DNA from: UM-FILTER-49-7 sp964599895
Lineage (GTDB): Bacteria; Acidobacteriota; Holophagae; Thermotomaculales; Thermotomaculaceae
Length of the DNA stretch: 20,747 nt
Assembly (NCBI GenBank): GCA_964599895.1
Contig: CAZRHT010000049.1
Location: 1 to 20,747, forward strand
Direction: 5' to 3'
Shown: in pieces, positions 8,289-14,419 of the stretch
Layout: every line of letters starts with the position of its first letter
Position numbering within the stretch: position 1 is the stretch's first letter
Program-made: the position numbers and the translations under genes
The notes under the pieces: generated by a model
What the model saw: only the letters and a program-made list of their open reading frames with translations
Told to the model about the DNA's origin: nothing
The model's database searches: none

Positions 8289-9756
8289 TCGCGTATTAAT
8301 CGCAAACCGTGGAGAAATTGCCCGACGAATCGCGACGGCACTGTTGGAAAAGGGAATCGTCCCGGTTCTCCCGATAACGGAGAAGGAAAGTTCACAGGCC
8401 GCGGAAGTGTTCAAGGACTGCTGTCTTGTGAGAGCAGAAGACAATATTTATCTCGACAGTGACGCACTTGTGAAATTGGCAATATCTGAAAACTGTCAGG
8501 CGGTACATCCCGGTTATGGATTTCTGGCTGAAAATGCAGATTTCGTAGAGCTTTGTGAAGGAAGCGGCCTGATATTCATTGGCCCGCCCGCCGATTCCAT
8601 GTCCCTGATGGGCCACAAGGAACGGGCAAGGGAGATCGCGAAGAAAGCAAATGTATCACCGGTACCGGGCTTTTCCATTGACAGCCAGAGTGACCTGGAA
8701 ATTAAAAAAATGGCAGATGAAATCGGCTTCCCAGTGCTGGTAAAAGCCAGCATGGGCGGGGGTGGCAAAGGGATGCGTCGGGTAGATAATCCGGAATCTC
8801 TGTTTGACGCCATTCGCATGTCAAAATCCGAGAGTGCTGCCTATTTTGGCAGTGAAGATGTATTTGTGGAAAAATACATCGTAAAACCCCGTCATATTGA
8901 AATCCAGATATTTTCCTTTTCCAATGGTCGGACGGTATACGTGGGAGAGCGTGAATGTACCATCCAGCGCCGCCATCAGAAAATCATTGAAGAATCTCCA
9001 TCTCCGGTCGTTGACGAAAAATTAAGACGGGAAATGGGAGAGGCCGCGGTTCGAATCGCCGACAGTGTCAACTATGTTGGTGCGGGAACTGTTGAATTTA
9101 TCGTGGACGCGGATCTTAATTTTTATTTTCTGGAAATGAATACAAGAATCCAGGTTGAACATCCGGTTACGGAAGAAGTTTTCGGAGTGGATCTCGTGGC
9201 ATGGCAGATTGAGGTAGCTATGGGGACCGCTGAACCGATTGAGCAGGAGGACCTTCGAGGTGCTGGCCATGCTATGGAATTTCGCATATACGCTGAGGAC
9301 CCGTATCAGGGCTTCATGCCGTCACCGGGCAAAATTGTACTGTATCGGGAACCTGCGGGTCCGGGAATCCGGGTGGAAAGCGCGGTAACAACCGGCAGTG
9401 AGATCTTTGCCGACTTTGATCCTATGATTGCAAAAGTGGTGGTTAAGGGACATTCCAGACAGCACGTGCTGGAACGGGCAAAGTGGGCGCTGTCAAACTT
9501 CGTCATCTTCGGTGTTACCACTAATCGCGAATTTCTCATGCGGATTCTGGAACATCCCGCTTTTCAGGCAGGTAACCTGGACACCGGTTTCATTGATCAT
9601 TATCGGGCTGACCTTACCGCAAAGCAGGACGAGATTTCGCCGGAAATGTTGCTCCTTGCCGCAGCACTCCGAAAAAAAAATGGCAACGGGAAAGTTTCGG
9701 CAGCGCCCGGCGGCAGCCAGGACTTTTATCCGCCGGTGAATACCCGGTTACCATGA
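8275..9756 (+). CDS. Biotin carboxylase subunit of the acyl-CoA carboxylase (separate alpha-N polypeptide)
   Basis: The ATG at 8275 lies seven bases after GGAGG and overlaps the hydratase gene by 14 bases, implying translational coupling. The product, 493 residues, is an ATP-grasp biotin carboxylase: IDRVLIANRGEIARR at 4-18, HPGYGFLAEN at 78-87, ATP-loop GGGGKGM at 161-167, ERECTIQRRHQK at 225-236 and EMNTRIQVEHPVTE at 287-300. It carboxylates biotin using ATP and bicarbonate. After the biotin carboxylase C-terminal domain (ends near 445) it continues with the short EISPEMLLLAAAL helix typical of the beginning of the linking (BT) domain of methylcrotonyl-CoA carboxylase alpha, then stops. The biotin carrier is encoded by the next gene, so the usual single alpha subunit is divided. 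Confidence 0.92.
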   Translation: MVMIDRVLIANRGEIARRIATALLEKGIVPVLPITEKESSQAAEVFKDCCLVRAEDNIYLDSDALVKLAISENCQAVHPGYGFLAENADFVELCEGSGLIFIGPPADSMSLMGHKERAREIAKKANVSPVPGFSIDSQSDLEIKKMADEIGFPVLVKASMGGGGKGMRRVDNPESLFDAIRMSKSESAAYFGSEDVFVEKYIVKPRHIEIQIFSFSNGRTVYVGERECTIQRRHQKIIEESPSPVVDEKLRREMGEAAVRIADSVNYVGAGTVEFIVDADLNFYFLEMNTRIQVEHPVTEEVFGVDLVAWQIEVAMGTAEPIEQEDLRGAGHAMEFRIYAEDPYQGFMPSPGKIVLYREPAGPGIRVESAVTTGSEIFADFDPMIAKVVVKGHSRQHVLERAKWALSNFVIFGVTTNREFLMRILEHPAFQAGNLDTGFIDHYRADLTAKQDEISPEMLLLAAALRKKNGNGKVSAAPGGSQDFYPPVNTRLP

Positions 9757-9774
9757 TGAAAAGGGAAGGATAAC

Positions 9775-10272
9775 ATGACACGGATACTCTGGAACGGACA
9801 GGAAAATGATTTGAAAAGCCTGAAACTGGAAAACGGCGTGCTCTCCGGTGTTGTCAACGGAGAAACCGTCACTCTGTCGGTTATGACAGACCCGGACGGC
9901 CGAATTGCCAGTGCCATTGTAAATGGAAGACCGGAGGCGGTTTTTGCAGCGACGAAAGGAGAACATACCTGGCTCCAGTTGGACGGACAGGTGCAGCTCT
10001 TTCAGTTCAGCCGGGGCCGGGAAGGTGCCAGCAGTGAACATGAAAGTGATGGCAGTGTGAAGTCTCCAATGCCGGGGAAAATACTGGAATTGATGGCCGG
10101 GGTGGGGGATTCTGTGGAAAAGGATCAGGTACTTGTACTGATGGAATCCATGAAACTCCAGGTGGAAATCCGCAGCCCCTTTGACGGCACAGTTGCGTCA
10201 TGTCCGGTCTCCGTTGGCGATATGGTGGACGGCGACAGCCTTTTGATGGAAATTGCTGCTTCTCAGCAGTGA
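9775..10272 (+). CDS. Biotin carboxyl carrier protein with BT-type beta-barrel (separate alpha-C polypeptide)
   Basis: The 165-residue product starts 18 bases after the biotin carboxylase stop, behind AAGGGAAGG. The C-terminal domain (about 94-160) is a biotinyl/lipoyl domain: SPMPGKILEL at 97-106 and ESMKL at 124-128, with Lys127 as the biotinylation site; Leu128 replaces the more usual Met. The N-terminal 80 residues are short beta strands (LSGVVNGETVTLSV and similar) matching the barrel part of the BT domain that in methylcrotonyl-CoA carboxylase alpha binds the beta subunit. Together with the preceding protein (493 + 165 residues) this makes a complete alpha subunit. It carries the carboxyl group between the carboxylase and transferase sites, and is the last gene of the operon. 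Confidence 0.88.
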   Translation: MTRILWNGQENDLKSLKLENGVLSGVVNGETVTLSVMTDPDGRIASAIVNGRPEAVFAATKGEHTWLQLDGQVQLFQFSRGREGASSEHESDGSVKSPMPGKILELMAGVGDSVEKDQVLVLMESMKLQVEIRSPFDGTVASCPVSVGDMVDGDSLLMEIAASQQ

Positions 10273-10293
10273 AAGTGTAAGTGCGCGAGGGAT

Positions 10294-10319
10294 GGGGAAA
10301 TTAGCCATTGTTCCCCTTT
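10294..10319 (+). terminator. Possible weak terminator after the carboxylase operon
   Basis: GGGGAA (10294-10299) and TTCCCC (10311-10316) form a 6-bp stem with an 11-base loop followed by only three T residues. It lies 21 bases after the last operon gene and before the convergent regulator gene, the right place for a terminator. The stem and T-tract are weak, so function is uncertain. Confidence 0.35.
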
Positions 10320-10370
10320 CCAAACTCAATCTTAAACTTGTCCCAACTTCTTGCCTGTCTTCGCCTGACC

Positions 10371-11324
10371 TCAGCCTTCTCCAGTCTTGTCTCCCATAAA
10401 CAGGTTTGTCAGTTGCACACGGTTACGAACGCCGAGTTTTCGGTAGATTCGGTAGGTGTGGGTTTTGACTGTCTGAACGGAGATAAAGAGAACATCCGCA
10501 ATTTCGTTGTTACTCTTACCCTGACAGATCAACTGAACAATCTCATGTTCCCGTGGGGTGACACCGCCTTTCCCAATCAAATCATCGGTTGTAGATCGTT
10601 CGCTGCGGCGAATCCGGGGCAGTGTGCGATCCAGATAGAGCAGGGGCCAGAGGTCGCCGGCAAACCACGACACCTGGAACGCGACAAAAAGCAGGGGCTC
10701 AGTGTGAAAGAAGGACAACGGGATGCGAACCAGTTCCAGAGCCAGCAGAATGAGTGCAGTCTTTTGGGCGAGCCTCCTTCGGTGGATCTCGAGCAGTTTT
10801 CGTGATTGAATCAGTACAGCTATCAATACTGAAACAACAACGACGGCCCTGAGAATGTTGTAGCTGAAAATGAACCATTCGTTTGGCACAAGCGGTATTT
10901 TTGAAAAGTCCGGATGGGTGTCCCGGTAAAGCGAAATTCCGTTGCATGCAAACAGCAATCCTGCCAGAACGACGAACAATATTGAAAATACCGGAGATGG
11001 CCTGCGGTTGATCAAGGAGAGTGCCATCGCAAAGAACAGGAACAGCACAGATATCAGGAGCGGTACTGCCAGGAAAGGAAAGAACAGATGGACGGCTGCC
11101 GTGGCGGCACTATTCTGGTTCTGCGTGACTGGTAGAATGGATCCTGCCAGTTCAGGGGCCATGAGAGCAAAAAAACCATAGAGGACTGAAAAAATCAGAT
11201 AGAAAAGGTAGAGGGCGGCAAGGGGCTCCCGGGTCCGTTGCTGGAGCCGTACGGCAAGCCCGATGGCTGCCAGCGACGCGCCAACAAGAATGATGTATGT
11301 TGCCAGTTGAATCAGAAGATTCAT
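10371..11324 (-). CDS. Seven-helix membrane protein with C-terminal LuxR-type HTH
   Basis: A strong GGGAGG ribosome site precedes the ATG at 11324. The 317-residue product has about seven hydrophobic helices (near 4-26, 36-58, 76-104, 113-132, 151-174, 187-205 and 209-231) and then a LuxR/FixJ-type DNA-binding domain at 253-310: GVTPREHEIVQLICQGKSNN, recognition helix ISVQTVKTH at 281-289, and YRKLGVRNRVQL. No receiver or ligand-binding cytoplasmic domain separates the two parts, so it would bind DNA while embedded in the inner membrane and sense something within or across the bilayer. The target is unknown. It converges on the carboxylase operon and diverges from the membrane-protein gene at 11539, with which it shares a 214-base intergenic region. 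Confidence 0.85.
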   Translation of the reverse strand: MNLLIQLATYIILVGASLAAIGLAVRLQQRTREPLAALYLFYLIFSVLYGFFALMAPELAGSILPVTQNQNSAATAAVHLFFPFLAVPLLISVLFLFFAMALSLINRRPSPVFSILFVVLAGLLFACNGISLYRDTHPDFSKIPLVPNEWFIFSYNILRAVVVVSVLIAVLIQSRKLLEIHRRRLAQKTALILLALELVRIPLSFFHTEPLLFVAFQVSWFAGDLWPLLYLDRTLPRIRRSERSTTDDLIGKGGVTPREHEIVQLICQGKSNNEIADVLFISVQTVKTHTYRIYRKLGVRNRVQLTNLFMGDKTGEG

Positions 11325-11362
11325 TTGTCCTCCCTTGCCAAACCTATTCAGTAAAACGTAGG

Positions 11363-11392
11363 TTATCGTCTTATGTTTTCATTTTACGATAA
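11363..11392. repeat. Inverted repeat between the regulator and the divergent membrane-protein gene
   Basis: TTATCGT and ACGATAA are perfect 7-bp arms separated by 16 bases. GTAAAA (11351) and TTTTAC (11382) give a second overlapping complement. The repeat is 39 bases upstream of the regulator start codon. It could be an autoregulatory operator for the LuxR-type protein; it is also AT-rich enough to be chance. Confidence 0.35.
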
Positions 11393-11452
11393 AATTCGCA
11401 GTTTCTGTGTCATACCAAAGTTGCAATTTGAAGAATTACTGCTTTCTCGGGA

Positions 11453-11480
11453 TGGTCAAAAAGCGAAAGAGGGACATAAT
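11453..11480 (+). promoter_or_regulatory. Tentative promoter for the membrane-protein gene
   Basis: TGGTCA and CATAAT are separated by 16 bases, ending 58 bases before the ATG at 11539. Both hexamers are partial matches to the sigma-70 consensus. A further short inverted repeat, TGTCCG/CGGACA at 11500-11523, lies between this site and the AGGAGG ribosome site at 11527. Confidence 0.3.
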
Positions 11481-11538
11481 GTGGTCAGGTAGATAAACAT
11501 GTCCGTGTCAGATAGACCGGACAGACAGGAGGCACAAG

Positions 11539-12378
11539 ATGAACGACACTCGGCATGAAGAAAACTGGACACTTCCAGAAGCGACAGTAAACGGATCATA
11601 TGGTCATGGCTGGGATACCATGAAACGGTTCTTTCTTGAACTGTTTATTCTGGTCATCATTCTCGGGGCGGCAGCGATTCCGATGGGAATCGTAAATAAC
11701 CCCACTGGCTTTCACTCAGCAGGAACCGCTTTTCTGAAGCTTTTTGGGTTCGCTTATCTGGTGCTTCTGTATGCGGCAATCCGATATGGTGTGCTTTATG
11801 GGTTTGTTCGCGGAGCACGAGGTGAAACCCCGGAAGTCAACGATATCTTCAAGGTGACGGACAACTATATGAACGTTGTACTGTCAGGTCTGGTGACGAC
11901 CGTTATTATCGGCATTGGCTTCATGGCGCTCCTTATCCCCGGTATCTATTTTGCGTGCCGGCTGGTTTTTGTGCCGTATCTGGTGGTGGAACGTAAGATG
12001 GAAGTTGTTCCGGCTTTGAGAGAGAGCTGGGACATCAGTAAGGGTAAGGCGTGGACAATATTTCTAATGGGATTGACGGCAATTCCGATTGCTCTGCTCG
12101 GTTTATTGATGTGTGGCGTCGGTATCCTGTTTTCTCTGGTCTGGATTCACGCTGCATTCGCTTCTCTTTATGTTGCTTTGACCCCTGGCCAGACAGTGGC
12201 TGTTTCTTTTCCTGAGGTACCTGAGCCCCCCGTTCCCGATGAACCGGAGGAAGTCCCGGCAGTCGTTCCGGACGTGAAGGAAGAAAAAACGACAAACGAA
12301 GAAGAAGAGGAAAAAGGGGAGAAAGAGGTGAAGAAAACAAAAAAGGCCAGGAAGCAAACATCAAATAAAGAAGAATAA
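11539..12378 (+). CDS. Multi-helix membrane protein with a highly charged C-terminal tail
   Basis: A perfect AGGAGG precedes the ATG by six bases. The 279-residue protein has hydrophobic segments near 31-51, 64-88, 112-140 and 172-212. The order of features, a long helix pair, then LLIPGIYFACRLVFVPYLVV (131-150), then PALRESWDISKGKAW (158-172), resembles DUF975/YciC-like integral membrane families with poorly known function. Residues 225-245 are Pro/Val/Glu-rich and 246-279 are almost wholly Glu and Lys, an acidic block followed by a basic one. The first 28 residues are polar, so both ends are probably cytoplasmic. It diverges from the LuxR-type membrane regulator and might be its target or partner. 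No enzymatic residues are evident. Confidence 0.75.
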   Translation: MNDTRHEENWTLPEATVNGSYGHGWDTMKRFFLELFILVIILGAAAIPMGIVNNPTGFHSAGTAFLKLFGFAYLVLLYAAIRYGVLYGFVRGARGETPEVNDIFKVTDNYMNVVLSGLVTTVIIGIGFMALLIPGIYFACRLVFVPYLVVERKMEVVPALRESWDISKGKAWTIFLMGLTAIPIALLGLLMCGVGILFSLVWIHAAFASLYVALTPGQTVAVSFPEVPEPPVPDEPEEVPAVVPDVKEEKTTNEEEEEKGEKEVKKTKKARKQTSNKEE

Positions 12379-12469
12379 ACATCAGGGTTGATGGAGAGAA
12401 GGGAATCGGAAGGTTCATTCACTGACTGTCTGTCTATTCTTGTCTGGAAGATTGATCACGCATGTTTAC

Positions 12470-12493
12470 GCGGCCCGTCGGGCCGCTTTTTTT
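12470..12493 (+). terminator. Rho-independent terminator
   Basis: GCGGCCC (12470-12476), a three-base loop and GGGCCGC (12480-12486) form a perfect 7-bp GC stem followed by seven T residues. The T-tract is on the plus strand, so it ends the transcript of the membrane-protein gene 92 bases upstream. On the minus strand, just after deoC, the stem is present but without a following T-tract. Confidence 0.9.
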
Positions 12494-12503
12494 GCGCTGT
12501 AAA

Positions 12504-13394
12504 TCAGTAACCTGATTTTCCGTCGGCTGATTCTCCGGAGACGATCTTGATGCTGGCGCTGGCACCGATGCGGGTGGCACCGGCCTTGACCATACCAAGG
12601 GCGGTTTCGAAGTCATGGATACCACCGGAGGCTTTAACGCCCATCCTGCTGCCAACGGTTCTTCTCATCAGAGCAATGTCGTGCTCAGTGGCACCGCCGG
12701 TTCCGAAACCGGTTGATGTTTTCACGTAATCGGCCCCGGCATTTTTCGCGGCTGTGCAGGCGGCGGTTTTCTCCGTATCAGTGAGGTAGCAGGTTTCCAG
12801 AATGACTTTCAAAATTGCATCGGGGGCGGCTTTTCGGACAGCCCGGATATCGTCTTCCACTTCCGCGAATTTACCGGATTTCAGTGCGGAAACATTTACC
12901 ACCATGTCTACTTCTTTCGCGCCCTGCTTGACAGCGCTGGCAGCTTCAAAAGCTTTGGTTTCCTTTGAAGTACATCCCAGGGGAAAGCCGATGACGGTGC
13001 AGACTTTCACGTCGGTGCCGTGGAGAATAGAATCGGCAAGGGGCACAAAATACGGATTGATGCAGACAGAAGCAAAGTTGTACTGTTTGGCCTCGAGGCA
13101 GAGCTTTGTGACCTCTTCAGTTGTGGCATTGGCTTTCAACAGGGTGTGGTCAATGAGGTGGGCCAGGTTGACATCCACTTCCCCGATACCGGGAGCTGTT
13201 GAGATGCGGTCCGCGCCAATTCGTACCAGTTTGTCAATGGTACCGGCAAGTTTCAGCACGCATTCGGTCTGGCCATCAGCTGTTTCTTCACAGTAGAGCA
13301 GGTCGGGGGAAGAATCATCAAACGCTTCCCATCCGGTGGGCTGCACCGGCGCGCCGGTCAGTTCCGCGACAATTTTTTCGATTTCCCTGTTCAT
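12504..13394 (-). CDS. deoC: Deoxyribose-phosphate aldolase with N-terminal encapsulation-peptide-like extension (BMC cargo)
   Basis: DERA cleaves 2-deoxyribose 5-phosphate to acetaldehyde and glyceraldehyde 3-phosphate. The catalytic domain, about residues 75-290, is complete: LIDHTLLK (80-87), Asp163 in EVDMVVN, Schiff-base Lys225 in ADYVKTSTGF, and Lys254 in MGVKASGGIHD. At 296 residues it is some 35-80 longer than typical bacterial DERA, the excess being N-terminal. Residues 1-12 form a short amphipathic helix (MNREIEKIVAEL; I5, I8, V9 and L12 on one face), followed by a Pro/Gly/Asp-rich linker. This is the form of a BMC encapsulation peptide. The start codon overlaps the preceding BMC-P gene by four bases (ATGA). 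It is the last gene of the BMC operon, in line with sugar-phosphate-type microcompartments in which DERA generates the aldehyde inside the shell. Confidence 0.92.
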   Translation of the reverse strand: MNREIEKIVAELTGAPVQPTGWEAFDDSSPDLLYCEETADGQTECVLKLAGTIDKLVRIGADRISTAPGIGEVDVNLAHLIDHTLLKANATTEEVTKLCLEAKQYNFASVCINPYFVPLADSILHGTDVKVCTVIGFPLGCTSKETKAFEAASAVKQGAKEVDMVVNVSALKSGKFAEVEDDIRAVRKAAPDAILKVILETCYLTDTEKTAACTAAKNAGADYVKTSTGFGTGGATEHDIALMRRTVGSRMGVKASGGIHDFETALGMVKAGATRIGASASIKIVSGESADGKSGY

Positions 13395-13678
13395 GATTGA
13401 CCTCCCGGGGCGGCATATTCCAGATTGTCCACTATCCCGGCAATTATAGCATTTTCAGGAATCTTTTTGGAACCGGTAATCATCTGAAGCGAACCCCCAT
13501 CTTTAATCACCAGTACGGTATCTCCCTTGCCGGAAGATGTGGCGTCAATGGCGAGAAAGGGTTTTCCCAGAAAACTTCCGTCCGGTCGGATGGGTGTGAC
13601 CGACATGAGCTTGTAGCCCTCAAATCCGGGGTCCTTTTTCGTGGAAACGATAGATCCGGTCACTTTACATAAGATCAT
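13391..13678 (-). CDS. BMC-P (EutN/CcmL family) microcompartment vertex protein, third in the operon
   Basis: This 95-residue protein belongs to the pentamer-forming family that caps microcompartment vertices. It starts MILCKVTGSIVSTKKDPGFE and has GYKLMSVTPI near 21 and FLAIDATSSGKGDTVLVI near 41, the usual central strand pattern with Asp and the GxGD turn, then IIAGIVDNLEY near the C-terminus. It lacks the VWATxK signature shared by the two sister proteins and has a longer C-terminal end (AAPGGQS), so it is the most divergent of the three. It overlaps its neighbours by four bases on each side. Role: vertex protein; paralogues probably allow distinct or mixed pentamers. Confidence 0.88.
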   Translation of the reverse strand: MILCKVTGSIVSTKKDPGFEGYKLMSVTPIRPDGSFLGKPFLAIDATSSGKGDTVLVIKDGGSLQMITGSKKIPENAIIAGIVDNLEYAAPGGQS

Positions 13679-13938
13679 CTGTCCACCCTGTCCACGATAC
13701 CGACAATAGCTGCATCCACCGGTATCAGTCTTTCTGTCATGGGGATTGTGGCCTCTTTGCTCGTTGCATAGAATACGACATCCCCGATTCCGGCATCCAC
13801 GGTGTCCACCGCAACAAGGTGGCGGGAAACAGGCTTCAGATCTTCATCAAGGGGTTGAACCACCATCAGTTTTTTACCCTGGAAGACATCCAGTTTTCGG
13901 GTGGCCCAGACGTTTCCTTCAACTCTTCCAAGCTGCAT
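13675..13938 (-). CDS. BMC-P (EutN/CcmL family) microcompartment vertex protein, second in the operon
   Basis: The 87-residue product has the family layout: MQLGRVEGNVWATRKLDVFQ, then GKKLMVVQPL near 21, HLVAVDTVDAGIGDVVFY near 40 and DAAIVGIVDRVDR at the end. The start codon lies inside the rpiB-like gene (20-base overlap) and has its own GGAG ribosome site within that coding sequence. The VWAT signature is shared with the first BMC-P of this operon. It is expected to form a homopentamer at shell vertices. EutN-like folds are short, so assignment rests on conserved motifs, size and context, which agree well. Confidence 0.9.
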   Translation of the reverse strand: MQLGRVEGNVWATRKLDVFQGKKLMVVQPLDEDLKPVSRHLVAVDTVDAGIGDVVFYATSKEATIPMTERLIPVDAAIVGIVDRVDR

Positions 13939-14419
13939 CTTCCCACTCCGTGATCAATGACACCCTTTCCTGGTGTCGGCCGCCTTCAAAGGGTGTTTTG
14001 AGAAAAGTATCGACAATTCGTTTGATCAATTCAATTCCGATAACACGGGCGCCCAGTGTCAGGATGTTGCAGTTGTTGTGGGCCCGGGCGTTGTAAGCTT
14101 CAAATGTGTTGGCGCAATGGGCGGCACGAATCCCCTTCACCTTGTTACATACGATGGCGGAGCCGATACCGGCGCCGTCTATCATAATGCCGAACCGGGA
14201 GTGTCCACTTTGAACCGCCTGCGCGACTTTCAATGCGAAATCAGGGTAGTTTACCGAGGCAGAAGAAAAAGTACCCAGATCCATGAATCGAAATCCCAAC
14301 TTTTCCAGAAAGGGTTTCAGTTCTTCCTTCAGCCCGTACCCGCCGTGGTCCGCGCCCAGTGCAATCCCCTGTTGTTCTGAGAGAATGTCGTCAACAATGT
14401 TGTTGAGATTTACCGTCAC
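13919..14419 (-). CDS. rpiB: RpiB/LacAB-family sugar-phosphate isomerase with N-terminal extension and Asp in place of catalytic Cys
   Basis: The family interconverts ribose 5-phosphate and ribulose 5-phosphate or related sugar phosphates. The 166-residue product keeps GADHGGY (22-28), the Tyr-Pro of NYPDFAL (57-63), RAHNN (112-116, His114) and EGGRHQERV (145-153). At the active-site loop, where Escherichia coli RpiB has CGTGVG, this protein has DGAGIG, placing Asp81 at the catalytic Cys position; the Glu used by the mycobacterial enzyme is also not present. The family's usual start falls around residue 16. The extra N-terminus forms an amphipathic helix (NLNNIVDDILSEQ; L5, I8, V9, I12, L13) like an encapsulation peptide. 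The start overlaps the upstream BMC-P gene by four bases. Likely lumenal enzyme of the microcompartment; substrate and chemistry are uncertain because of Asp81. Confidence 0.88.
   Translation of the reverse strand: MTVNLNNIVDDILSEQQGIALGADHGGYGLKEELKPFLEKLGFRFMDLGTFSSASVNYPDFALKVAQAVQSGHSRFGIMIDGAGIGSAIVCNKVKGIRAAHCANTFEAYNARAHNNCNILTLGARVIGIELIKRIVDTFLKTPFEGGRHQERVSLITEWEDAAWKS

Noticed and set aside
9700..9780. The BC/BCCP split as a sequencing frameshift
   Set aside because: The downstream gene has its own ribosome site and ATG, the intergenic spacing is natural, and the first protein ends with a low-complexity tail rather than abruptly. It still should be checked against reads.
10308..10805. 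A 165-codon plus-strand frame opposite the LuxR-type gene
   Set aside because: It is antisense to a well-supported coding sequence with clear HTH motifs, and its own translation shows no family features.
12470..12486. Bidirectional terminator also serving deoC
   Set aside because: The minus strand lacks a T-tract after the stem, so only plus-strand termination is supported.
12802..13296. A 164-codon plus-strand frame opposite deoC
   Set aside because: deoC has all catalytic residues in the minus frame, so this is a shadow of its codon pattern.
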